DNA of 64,000 nucleotides from CAG-533 sp964589375. Its GTDB lineage: Bacteria; Bacillota_I; Bacilli_A; RF39; UBA660. Of the stretch, positions 1 through 7,265 are shown piece after piece. The position numbers and the translations under genes were made by a program. The notes below the pieces were generated by a model that was given only the letters and a program-made list of their open reading frames with translations, ran no database searches and was not told the origin of the DNA. Numbering within the stretch: position 1 is the stretch's first letter; each line of letters starts with the position of its first letter. The stretch is taken from the NCBI GenBank assembly GCA_964589375.1, contig CAZPSA010000001.1:1-64000 (forward strand), given 5' to 3'.

Positions 1-52
1 ATTTGACTATACCTTAATTTTTTAGGGAAATAAATCCCTTATTTGCACCTTC

Positions 53-122
53 TTTCCTAAGAGAGCTTGTATCTAGTCAGTATATTTTATTCTTAAGAGT
101 GTATTAAAGCAGACTTAGGAAA
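53..122 (-). promoter_or_regulatory. Candidate structured 5' leader of a gene left of the window
   Basis: On the minus strand the sequences at 114-122 and 53-61 form a perfect 9-bp closing stem (TTTCCTAAG with CTTAGGAAA) enclosing about 50 nt. It starts roughly 15 nt downstream of the promoter at 143-171. An AAGG-type Shine-Dalgarno follows the stem, so this looks like a cis-regulatory mRNA leader, possibly of the ribosomal-protein kind. The regulated gene is outside the window, so the class cannot be named. Confidence 0.35.
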
Positions 123-142
123 TATTAATGTATTACAAGTAT

Positions 143-171
143 ATTTTACCATAATATGGAAAATACTGCAA
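143..171 (-). promoter_or_regulatory. Sigma-A type promoter reading off the left edge
   Basis: On the minus strand a -35 box TTGCAG (166-171) and a -10 box TAAAAT (143-148) are separated by exactly 17 bp. It would transcribe leftward through the structured leader at 53-122 and out of the window, so a chromosomal gene probably lies just beyond position 1. Confidence 0.55.
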
Positions 172-180
172 ACGTTTTAT

Positions 181-267
181 TTAAGAATTTGTTTTGTGTT
201 TATTTTTGATAGATTTAAATACAGCTGCTCCGAAATCACGCCGACGTTCTCTTAAGTATGCTTTTAC
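181..267 (-). pseudogene. 28-codon protein tail without a start, possible host-gene 3' remnant
   Basis: An open frame of 28 codons is preceded directly by a TAG and has no start codon. It reads like the C-terminus of a real protein, with Arg-rich CGT/CGG codons and the string YLRERRRDFGAAVFKSIK, and its base composition is richer in GC than the surroundings. An insertion into the 3' end of a chromosomal gene by the neighbouring serine recombinase would leave such a tail. I do not recognise the parent gene. It may also be chance. Confidence 0.3.
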
Positions 268-434
268 CTATATTTACTCCTATTTTAGATAAAGAACTAA
301 TAAAGGTCTTAAAAGTTGGTAGTAATACTAATATTCAAATTCCCTTGTTCCTAAAATTTGAAATTAGTTCAACTCCCCCAGCCTAGCCGTAAAAAAAGAA
401 GGGCTGGCTCCTTTGTACAGTTCTACACTTCTTG

Positions 435-499
435 AATAAAAAAAGAGCTATTTTCAACGTTCCATCATAGCAAAACTATGAATTTTTGTGAAAATAGCT
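435..499 (-). terminator. Rho-independent terminator downstream of the recombinase
   Basis: A perfect 11-bp inverted repeat (AGCTATTTTCA at 446-456, TGAAAATAGCT at 489-499) is followed on the minus strand by CTTTTTTTATT. A smaller CATAG/CTATG hairpin sits in the loop. It probably ends transcription from the element's excision module. The rest of 268-737 holds no gene; a CCAGCC/GGCTGG repeat lies at about 379-409 and an AAAGTC/GACTTT hairpin at about 509-528. Confidence 0.65.
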
Positions 500-599
500 T
501 ATTCTTTAAAAGTCTATAAAAGACTTTTTGACCGACTTTAATAATAAAACTATACAGATTTTAATATTAAAACTTACTGTTATGTTCCCTCACACATGG

Positions 600-640
600 A
601 CTTTTGGTAGTCTTAAACCTAGGTTGAACTTACCAAAGGT
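600..640. other. Candidate attachment site (imperfect 41-bp palindrome)
   Basis: Arms ACTTTTGGTA and TACCAAAGGT (9 of 10 complementary) flank a central palindrome AACCTAGGTT. There is no T-run, so it is not a terminator. Large serine recombinases recombine 40-50 bp imperfect palindromes that usually lie next to the recombinase gene, and this one is about 100 bp past the recombinase stop. No second copy was found by eye, so the assignment is inference. Confidence 0.35.
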
Positions 641-737
641 ATATGTTATATTTGTAGTATTTTAAACATATTTATATAAATTTTTGCTTAATTTTCTATT
701 TTTTTGTTCAAAATAGCAGTAAATCACCTAATTTATT

Positions 738-2408
738 CTATCTTCTTTCAAGACAAACTACACACTCATCGGTCACCTCATTGTCCCACAAAAAATTCTT
801 TAAAGTTTCGCCATCACTAGGGATGGCGAAAGAAAACTCTATAGACTTTATAGGGTATTGAGGATTTTCCTCTGAATAGATTTCCACTTTATTTACTAAA
901 AGAGAAAGTAATGATTTTTTCTCTTCTTCATTTATTATATCATATAATTCGTCAAATTGGCAAATTAAACTGTATATTTTTTCTGCATTTATTGAATTTT
1001 CTTCAATAGATCTTTTTTTATTTTCAAGTATTTCTATCTTTTCTTCTATATCTGCCATTACATCGTATAGTGCATATATTCTTCTATTTAAATTTTCTAT
1101 TTTTTTATCTCGGTATTTTTCATCTAATGGTAAGTTATCCAGTTCGTTTTCTAATCTCATTTTATTTTGAATAACTTCTTTAAGCTTATTATCAAAATTA
1201 CGAATTTCTTTTGAAATTAAAGTTGTATCAATTTCTGCTCCAATACATTCTTTCAAACTATCTGAAAAATATTGACTTTTAATAAGTTTTCTAATTGTCT
1301 CAATAACATATGGTTCAATATCAGTAGTTTGAATATTTCTTCTATAACCACATATTCTTCCTCGTAATTCACTTTTATGGCTACAATAGTAATAATATCT
1401 ATCTACTAATGTTCCATCTCTTCTTATCCATGTATTTCTATTAGCATACATTGGTCCCCCACATTTAGGACACCTTAAAATTCCAGTTAACAAATGAGCT
1501 TTATTTTTACCAAATCTTGGAGGATTTGCAACGCCAGTTTTAAGTCTTTTTTTGTATGCTTTTTGCCATAATTCTTCATCAATTATAGCTTCATGTTGAC
1601 CATCAGCTAAAATATAGTTATCTTTGTTAACAGTCCTATATTGATTTTTAGTTCCTTTTATTTTTTCTCTTCCTCTTCTACCGAAAGCAATTTTACCATA
1701 ATAAATAGGATTATCTATAATACGTTTAATTGTAGTAGGAGTCCATAATTCTAAATATCCATTATGGTGTGCTACTTTTTTTATTCCTTGATAATTTAAA
1801 TATTTAGCTACTCCTCCTAACCCTAATCTTGTATTACTAAATATTTCAAATATTTTTTTAATTGCTTCAGCTTCTTCTTCAACAATATAGATTTTTCCAT
1901 GTTCTAAAACATATCCATATGGAGCAAATCCTCCATTCCACAAACCTTGACGTGCTTTTTCTCTTCTACCATTCATGGTTTGTTCTATAATGTTTTCTCT
2001 TTCTATCTCTGCTACAGCTGATAGAATCGATATTAATAGTTTACCACTTGTTTGTGAAGAATCAATGCCTTCATCAATACATATTAAATTAACATCATAT
2101 GATTGTATAAATTCTAATGAATTTAATATATCAGCTGCATTTCTTCCAAAACGAGATAGTTTATAAACCAAAACATAATCAACTTTTAAACCTTCATAAA
2201 TATCTGTTAGCATTCGTTGAAAACTTGGTCTTCCTTCAATTGATTTTCCAGACTTTCCTGCATCTTCATAAATGTTAACAACACTCATTCCTTCTCTCTC
2301 TGCAAATTTAGTTAATCCTGTTCTTTGCCCATCAAGGCTAAAACCATCAATTTGCATTTCTGTACTAACTCTTAAATAGATGACACATTTTTTTCCTTCA
2401 CGATTCAT
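738..2408 (-). CDS. Large serine recombinase (site-specific integrase/excisionase)
   Basis: This 556-residue enzyme should catalyse integration and excision of the conjugative element. The N-terminal resolvase domain (about 8-150) has the catalytic serine in YLRVST (Ser15) and the arginine-rich KLSRFGR segment. A Recombinase domain follows (about 165-290, starting near FAPYGY), then a zinc ribbon with CPKCGG and a second Cys pair (about 310-360), then a long coiled coil (about 390-490). The order and length match Tn4451/Tn1549-type large serine recombinases. It is the last gene of the minus-strand excision module and ends next to a candidate attachment site. The start ATG at 2408 overlaps the stop region of the small ORF upstream. 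Confidence 0.93.
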   Translation of the reverse strand: MNREGKKCVIYLRVSTEMQIDGFSLDGQRTGLTKFAEREGMSVVNIYEDAGKSGKSIEGRPSFQRMLTDIYEGLKVDYVLVYKLSRFGRNAADILNSLEFIQSYDVNLICIDEGIDSSQTSGKLLISILSAVAEIERENIIEQTMNGRREKARQGLWNGGFAPYGYVLEHGKIYIVEEEAEAIKKIFEIFSNTRLGLGGVAKYLNYQGIKKVAHHNGYLELWTPTTIKRIIDNPIYYGKIAFGRRGREKIKGTKNQYRTVNKDNYILADGQHEAIIDEELWQKAYKKRLKTGVANPPRFGKNKAHLLTGILRCPKCGGPMYANRNTWIRRDGTLVDRYYYYCSHKSELRGRICGYRRNIQTTDIEPYVIETIRKLIKSQYFSDSLKECIGAEIDTTLISKEIRNFDNKLKEVIQNKMRLENELDNLPLDEKYRDKKIENLNRRIYALYDVMADIEEKIEILENKKRSIEENSINAEKIYSLICQFDELYDIINEEEKKSLLSLLVNKVEIYSEENPQYPIKSIEFSFAIPSDGETLKNFLWDNEVTDECVVCLERR

Positions 2409-2417
2409 ACTATGCTC

Positions 2418-2585
2418 CTATTTTTTTAAAATCCTGTTTCCATATTTTATTAATAAATAAGCAAGATATTCTACAAATTCTTCGTATCTTTCTTGTTCTT
2501 CTGGTGTACTCATTTTTTTACTTATTTTGCTTTTTTTAGTTTTAGGTAATATTTCTTGCTTTTTTTCTTCTAGTAAATTACCTAT
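2418..2585 (-). CDS. Small charged protein, probable ATA start
   Basis: An open frame of 55 codons ends 10 nt before the recombinase start. A perfect AGGAGG lies 8 nt upstream of an in-frame ATA (2583-2585), while the first ATG (2511-2513, giving 31 residues) has no Shine-Dalgarno. The product is lysine- and glutamate-rich with a C-terminal segment reading EEFVEYLAYLLIKYG. Small acidic/basic proteins of this size commonly precede serine recombinases in such elements. The family is not recognised. The start is uncertain, and 31 residues from the ATG is the alternative. Confidence 0.5.
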   Translation of the reverse strand: MGNLLEEKKQEILPKTKKSKISKKMSTPEEQERYEEFVEYLAYLLIKYGNRILKK

Positions 2586-2630
2586 ACTCTTGTCCTCCTT
2601 TCTTTTGTGATGACAGAGTATAAGTAGTTA

Positions 2631-2673
2631 CGCTACTAAAACTCCATCATCAGATGTATTTCTTTTAGTAGCG
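2631..2673 (-). promoter_or_regulatory. 11-bp inverted repeat upstream of the recombinase mini-operon
   Basis: CGCTACTAAAA (2631-2641) and TTTTAGTAGCG (2663-2673) are perfect complements 21 nt apart. No T-run follows on either strand. Its position between the terminator at 2709-2727 and the Shine-Dalgarno of the 55-codon ORF suggests a regulatory hairpin or a protein-binding site controlling the recombinase. Confidence 0.4.
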
Positions 2674-2708
2674 CTCCTAGAGAACACGAACTAATAAATA
2701 TTAATAAA

Positions 2709-2727
2709 AGGGGATTTCATCTCCCCT
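2709..2727 (-). terminator. Terminator after the RHH-like gene
   Basis: On the minus strand AGGGGA and TCCCCT form a short GC-rich stem followed by TTTATT, 9 nt past the stop codon of the gene at 2736-2969. It separates the small-protein genes from the recombinase. Confidence 0.6.
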
Positions 2728-2735
2728 AAATCAAG

Positions 2736-2969
2736 CTATTTAGTGTCATTCGACAAATTATTACAAGTTTCTTTTAACGCTTCATAGCCTGCATAAATTA
2801 AGTCAATTTTTCTAATGTTATGTTTTTCAAGAAACTCATTTATCTCATCATACTTTTCTTTTGGAAGTCTAGTATTAAATTGAGTAGTAGCCTTTAATCT
2901 TTCTTCCTTATTTCTTTCTTCATAACTTCTTCTTGCATTTCTTAGTGGTGTATCTTCTTTTCTTGGCAT
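2736..2969 (-). CDS. Small DNA-binding-like protein (ribbon-helix-helix type)
   Basis: 77 residues. The basic N-terminus (PRKEDTPLRNARRSYEER) is followed by TTQFNTRLPKEKYDEINEFL and a helix, a layout typical of Arc/MetJ ribbon-helix-helix proteins in which the TxFxxRLP strand contacts DNA. It has a strong AGGAGG Shine-Dalgarno. It lies in the excision module downstream of the palindrome-controlled promoter at 3706-3734, and could be the autoregulator of that promoter. Family and role are inferred from pattern only. Confidence 0.6.
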   Translation of the reverse strand: MPRKEDTPLRNARRSYEERNKEERLKATTQFNTRLPKEKYDEINEFLEKHNIRKIDLIYAGYEALKETCNNLSNDTK

Positions 2970-2981
2970 AACTAATTCCTC

Positions 2982-3098
2982 CTATTTTATTATTGCACTT
3001 ACAAATAATGTTGCTATATTTAATATAATATTACAAGCTAGTGCTACAACCATGATTCCAACTTTACCTATAAATCCTAATACTTTTAATACTTTCAT
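2982..3098 (-). CDS. 38-residue single-span membrane peptide
   Basis: A short frame with AAGGAG about 9 nt upstream overlaps the last bases of the preceding gene and ends just before the Shine-Dalgarno of the next one. The product has a basic N-terminus (MKVLKVLG) and one long hydrophobic stretch with one Cys. Tight packing and a good ribosome site support translation. The function is unknown. Confidence 0.5.
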   Translation of the reverse strand: MKVLKVLGFIGKVGIMVVALACNIILNIATLFVSAIIK

Positions 3099-3295
3099 TG
3101 TTTTTCTTCTCCTTCTTCTTTATTTACTAGGTTCTTTAATTCAGCTATAACTACAGAAATTTCTTTATCTAATATGTTTACGACTAATAAATATAAATCC
3201 ATTTCTTGTGGCGAACAAAATTCATTCCCTAGTCTATATCTTATTTCATGTAATTTTTCTAATGTATCTACTTGATCTATTACTGCAACTTCCAT
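3095..3295 (-). CDS. Hypothetical 66-residue protein
   Basis: A small acidic, largely helical protein (LEKLHEIRYRLG, then a long helix ending KEEGEEKQ). It sits 14 nt after the TnpV-like gene and overlaps the 38-residue membrane peptide gene, so it belongs to the excision-module operon. No catalytic or binding motif is visible. Confidence 0.6.
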   Translation of the reverse strand: MEVAVIDQVDTLEKLHEIRYRLGNEFCSPQEMDLYLLVVNILDKEISVVIAELKNLVNKEEGEEKQ

Positions 3296-3309
3296 TTCTT
3301 AAGTTTCTC

Positions 3310-3675
3310 CTATTCTACATATACTAATTCATTTAATATGACTTCTTCAATTTCTTTTTGAATTGCATTTTCTATTTGAACATTCTTTAAGAAATCTTCA
3401 GTCTTTTGGTTTTCAGGTTTAGCTGATAGGTTATTATACATTACTTCATAAATCTCATCAGCTTGTTTGTCTATGTTATGCAAGTAAGTTGGTAAATTTC
3501 CACCTAGTGATAAATACTTTCCAAAATTATGCTCTTCTAAATACTTTTTAGCAAGTGTTCCATACTTTCCATAGACATGTTTAACAGGTTTTACATTATT
3601 TTGATAAATGATTATTTCCTCAACTGTTAGCCCTTCATCAGCTTCTACTTTTCTTAAAATTTCCGTTTTTAGCAT
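3310..3675 (-). CDS. TnpV-like transposon protein
   Basis: 121 residues from the ATG at 3675, preferred over the ATG 48 nt upstream because AGGTGA lies 5 nt before it. The central block GKYGTLAKKYLEEHNFGKY followed by LPTYLHNIDKQADE resembles TnpV of Tn4451-type elements, a small protein of unknown activity usually encoded near the serine recombinase. It is the first gene after a promoter whose spacer is a perfect palindrome. The similarity is recognised by pattern and no alignment was possible. Confidence 0.7.
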   Translation of the reverse strand: MLKTEILRKVEADEGLTVEEIIIYQNNVKPVKHVYGKYGTLAKKYLEEHNFGKYLSLGGNLPTYLHNIDKQADEIYEVMYNNLSAKPENQKTEDFLKNVQIENAIQKEIEEVILNELVYVE

Positions 3676-3705
3676 ATTTTCACCTATCATCCTTTCTACA
3701 CTTAT

Positions 3706-3734
3706 ATTATATCGTGATATCACGATAAAGTCAA
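3706..3734 (-). promoter_or_regulatory. Promoter with an 18-bp palindromic operator in its spacer
   Basis: TTGACT (3729-3734) and TATAAT (3706-3711) are 17 bp apart on the minus strand. The spacer is almost entirely the perfect palindrome TATCGTGATATCACGATA (3710-3727). A dimeric repressor bound there would block RNA polymerase directly, so the excision module is probably kept off until derepressed. Confidence 0.8.
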
Positions 3735-3753
3735 GTATTATGTTAAATATTTT

Positions 3754-6700
3754 TTAACTTAATAAAATCGCAATTCCTTTAACTAAATAAGGTAAAGCAA
3801 CCAAAATTACAAAGATCGCAACGATACCAATTATGTAATTTACTAACATTTTTTTAGCTTTTACTTTGTCTTCATTCTTTTGTGCAACCGCATATGCTAC
3901 ACCCATTCCAATACTCCAAAGTCCAGCTGTTGCTGTAAAAACGTATATAATATAAGGACTATATTTATTAACTAAATCAATAATATAAGTTGCTACTTTA
4001 TCATATTGATCCCCAAGTGCTTCACTATAATTATCACCACAATCACTACATTTATATGTTCTTTCTACTACTCCATTTTTATTAGATTCATTTAAAAGTT
4101 GATAATTATGTCCTGTAGCTGGAATGATAATTTCATATTCATCACCACATTTTGGACAATAATATCTTCTTTTTCCTTCATTAACACAGTCTGATTCTTT
4201 TAATATTTCAGTTTCATAAGCGTGCCCTACTGGTAATATTTCATTAGTTTGATATTCACTTGAACAAAACATACAACTATAAAATGTCCCTCCACTTTTA
4301 GTACAAGTTGGTTCACGATTAGTTTCTATATACTTATGTCCTATTGCTAAAGTGGTATTATTTTGATATGAGTCACCGCAATAACTACATTCATATTCAG
4401 TATATCCATTTGTTGTACAAGTTGCTTCAACTACTGTTTTTACATAGTTATGACCAGATGCACTTACATAATTATCATAGTAAATATTACCACATAAAGA
4501 ACATTCATATTCAGTATATCCTTTATCTAAACATGTTGGAGTAACTGTTGTAGTCAAATAACTATGACTACCAAATCCAACACTTTCTGAATAAGTATAG
4601 CCACATAAACTACATTTATATGTAATACTGCCTTCTTCTTCACAACTACCCACTTTATTAGTTATTTCATAATCATGACCTAAAACATCAACATAATTAT
4701 CATCATATGAGTATCCACAATCTAAGCACTCATAATGAGTATATCCCTTATTCATACAATTTGCTTCGTATGTAGTTTCTTCATAATTATGAGGTAGTTT
4801 ATCAATATAGTCTCCTTTCCATTCAGTTAAGCAAACATCACAGAAATATAATGTATAACCTTGTGATGAACAAGTAGGATTTACAACTTCTTTTTCAGTT
4901 TTATTATGGTCTCCAATTCCAGTCCAGTTTCCATTAATTACTACATCACAATATTTACATTTATTAATTGTATAACCTTCTTGTTGACATGTTGCTTCCA
5001 CACTTCCTGCAACATAAAATTCATGATCTATTGCATCTACAACATTTCCTTCCCACTGTGTAAGACAGTAATCACAATGATATAAAGTATATCCATCTTC
5101 TTCACAAGTTGGAGCAACCACCTCAATTACAACAGGCACATGGTCTCCTATTCCAGTCCAGTTACCATTAATTACTACATCACAGTTTTTACATTTATTA
5201 ATAGTATAACCTTCAGCTTGGCAAGTTGCAGCAACACTTCCTGCAACATAAAACTCATGTTCTAAAGCATCTACATAATCACTTTTCCATTGATGTAAAC
5301 AATATTCACATTGATATAAAGTGTATCCTTTTTCATCACAAGTTGGATTTACTACCTCAATTACTTCAGGAATGTGGTCACCAATTCCAGTCCAATTCCC
5401 ATAAATTACTCCATCACAAGTAAGACATTCATTAATCGAATAACCTTCTGCTAGACAAGTTGCTTCAACCCAACCAGTTATTACCCATTTGTGGTCGATA
5501 GTAACATTGTATGTTGTTGTCTTTCCATTTTGTGCAATAACAACAATTTCATAATCTCCTTCTTCAGTTAACTTACCACCGCTAAAATACTCCATTCCAT
5601 TAACACCTACTGTATAAGTGTTATCAAACCAAGTAAGCATATAGTGGTTTGTTTCTTCATCATATTGGATTAAAATTTCTGGTGCTTCTTGAGAAAATTC
5701 TACAAACTTTTCACCACTTCTATTTCCAAACTCATCTTCTGCATAAAAGTAATAAATACCCTCATCCATATCATAAGTTATATCAATATAATTATTACTC
5801 AATACACAATAATCTAAATCATTTGGTCCTTTATAATAAAGTTCACAAACACTATCATCTTCAGCTGTTACTCTAAATTCAAATTGAGTAGTTGTTCCAA
5901 AAGTAGCACCTTCTACAGTTAAAACTGGTGATTCATTATCAAGTGTTACTGAATAAGTTGATGAACGATTTCCTGCATAATCATAACAATAAAACGAATA
6001 TTTACCACTTGCAAGATATTGAGTTGAAGTACTTGCTGCAACATAACTTGTAGCTCCTGGCATTAAAACATAAGCACTTCTTACTCCAGTTCCTGTTCCA
6101 TTTACGGAATAATAAATATAATCTCCACTTACAACAGATCCATCTGCAACAACTCCACTTTCAGTATAAAGTAACATTGTTGGTGCTTTAGTATCATAAT
6201 TCATAGTTTTAATTAATGAATAGTTTCCTGCGTTATCTCTTGTTCTAAAATAATAAGTTCCATTAGTAGATACAAGAGTTAATACTTCAGTTGGATATTC
6301 TTCCCATACATTATCCATTGGAGTCTTCCATTCCATTATTTTTACTCCACTATCTGCATCTGTTGCACTATAAAAGAATTGAGCATTCGTATAAGCTGAT
6401 GAAATAGTTACTCCTTTTGAATTAGTAATTACTCCAGTAGGCGGTGTTTCATCATAATAAACATAATGGATTTCACTTTCGTTTCCACTATTGTCTACTG
6501 CATAAAATGAATATAATCCATTAACTCCATTTGTTATTTCACAAGGATTAGGACATGCAGTAAAACTAGTTGCATTTGGATTTTTAATATACAAGTTTTT
6601 AAGTCCACTTCCAGAGTCTGTGGCTGATACTTCAAAATCACTTATTTCATAATAAGTTTTAGATGTTGATGCACCAGTTATTACTGGAGCGTTCCCATCA

Positions 6701-7263
6701 ACTTGAAATGAATAAGTAACAGAAAACGTTGCTGATTGCTTTGTATAAACTGGATAACTTGTAAAATAATCTTCTCCATACCAAACTAAATTAATATAGT
6801 AAGATCCATCTTCTAGATTTCCACTAAACAAAGTTGTAGGTTGAGATGCAGTTGTACTACTTGCTACAACTGTTCCATTTACATTTCTTACTGAATATGA
6901 ATTAATCTTATTTGTTCTATTAATATTATAATCAGTTTCTACTGCTATTGTAATATCATTAAAATCAAATAAATGTCCACTATTTGCAGTCTCTACAGTT
7001 GATGTATGAGATGAACCATAAATATATAATTCTAATGATCTTTGATTATGTCCACCAAAAGTAAGTGTTGTAGATGTTCCAGAAGTTACTTGTGGTGTAC
7101 TCATTCCATACGAACTATAAGTTTCGGTATAATCCATATTTAAAATATATTTATTTGTAGATGCAGCATTTACCTCTACACAATTTGGTCTAATCACTAC
7201 ATTAGTAATTAAAGCCAGTGTTAAAAATAATGATAAAAATAAACCTTTTAATACTTTTTTCAA
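3754..7263 (-). CDS. Giant secreted surface protein ending in a pilin-like domain
   Basis: 1,169 residues with an N-terminal signal peptide (MKKVLKGLFLSLFLTLALIT). Residues about 190-560 are Ig-like/bacterial surface repeats with the DxxGN-type ends seen in adhesins (VDNSGNES, RDNAGNYS, YDYAGNRS, EDEFGNRS). Residues about 600-1080 hold 12 to 13 repeats of the form TCxxxGYTxYxCxxC...GH. The last 90 residues contain two membrane segments around a QKNEDKVKAKK loop. They closely resemble the separate pilin-like protein at 11154-11453 (HKNEEKINARD loop). It probably sits on the cell surface as a mating-contact adhesin physically joined to the transfer channel. It lies 2 nt after the VirB4 gene. 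Confidence 0.8.
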   Translation of the reverse strand: MKKVLKGLFLSLFLTLALITNVVIRPNCVEVNAASTNKYILNMDYTETYSSYGMSTPQVTSGTSTTLTFGGHNQRSLELYIYGSSHTSTVETANSGHLFDFNDITIAVETDYNINRTNKINSYSVRNVNGTVVASSTTASQPTTLFSGNLEDGSYYINLVWYGEDYFTSYPVYTKQSATFSVTYSFQVDGNAPVITGASTSKTYYEISDFEVSATDSGSGLKNLYIKNPNATSFTACPNPCEITNGVNGLYSFYAVDNSGNESEIHYVYYDETPPTGVITNSKGVTISSAYTNAQFFYSATDADSGVKIMEWKTPMDNVWEEYPTEVLTLVSTNGTYYFRTRDNAGNYSLIKTMNYDTKAPTMLLYTESGVVADGSVVSGDYIYYSVNGTGTGVRSAYVLMPGATSYVAASTSTQYLASGKYSFYCYDYAGNRSSTYSVTLDNESPVLTVEGATFGTTTQFEFRVTAEDDSVCELYYKGPNDLDYCVLSNNYIDITYDMDEGIYYFYAEDEFGNRSGEKFVEFSQEAPEILIQYDEETNHYMLTWFDNTYTVGVNGMEYFSGGKLTEEGDYEIVVIAQNGKTTTYNVTIDHKWVITGWVEATCLAEGYSINECLTCDGVIYGNWTGIGDHIPEVIEVVNPTCDEKGYTLYQCEYCLHQWKSDYVDALEHEFYVAGSVAATCQAEGYTINKCKNCDVVINGNWTGIGDHVPVVIEVVAPTCEEDGYTLYHCDYCLTQWEGNVVDAIDHEFYVAGSVEATCQQEGYTINKCKYCDVVINGNWTGIGDHNKTEKEVVNPTCSSQGYTLYFCDVCLTEWKGDYIDKLPHNYEETTYEANCMNKGYTHYECLDCGYSYDDNYVDVLGHDYEITNKVGSCEEEGSITYKCSLCGYTYSESVGFGSHSYLTTTVTPTCLDKGYTEYECSLCGNIYYDNYVSASGHNYVKTVVEATCTTNGYTEYECSYCGDSYQNNTTLAIGHKYIETNREPTCTKSGGTFYSCMFCSSEYQTNEILPVGHAYETEILKESDCVNEGKRRYYCPKCGDEYEIIIPATGHNYQLLNESNKNGVVERTYKCSDCGDNYSEALGDQYDKVATYIIDLVNKYSPYIIYVFTATAGLWSIGMGVAYAVAQKNEDKVKAKKMLVNYIIGIVAIFVILVALPYLVKGIAILLS

Positions 7264-7265
7264 AA

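Noticed and set aside
3990..5470. Regular repeats that look like a CRISPR or tandem DNA array
   Set aside because: The periodicity is that of protein repeats in one long reading frame; spacing and sequence vary too much for CRISPR.
4344..5876. Plus-strand reading frames rich in His, Tyr and Leu over the surface-protein gene
   Set aside because: They are mirror images of the Cys-pair and Ig-like repeats, lack ribosome sites and have abnormal composition.
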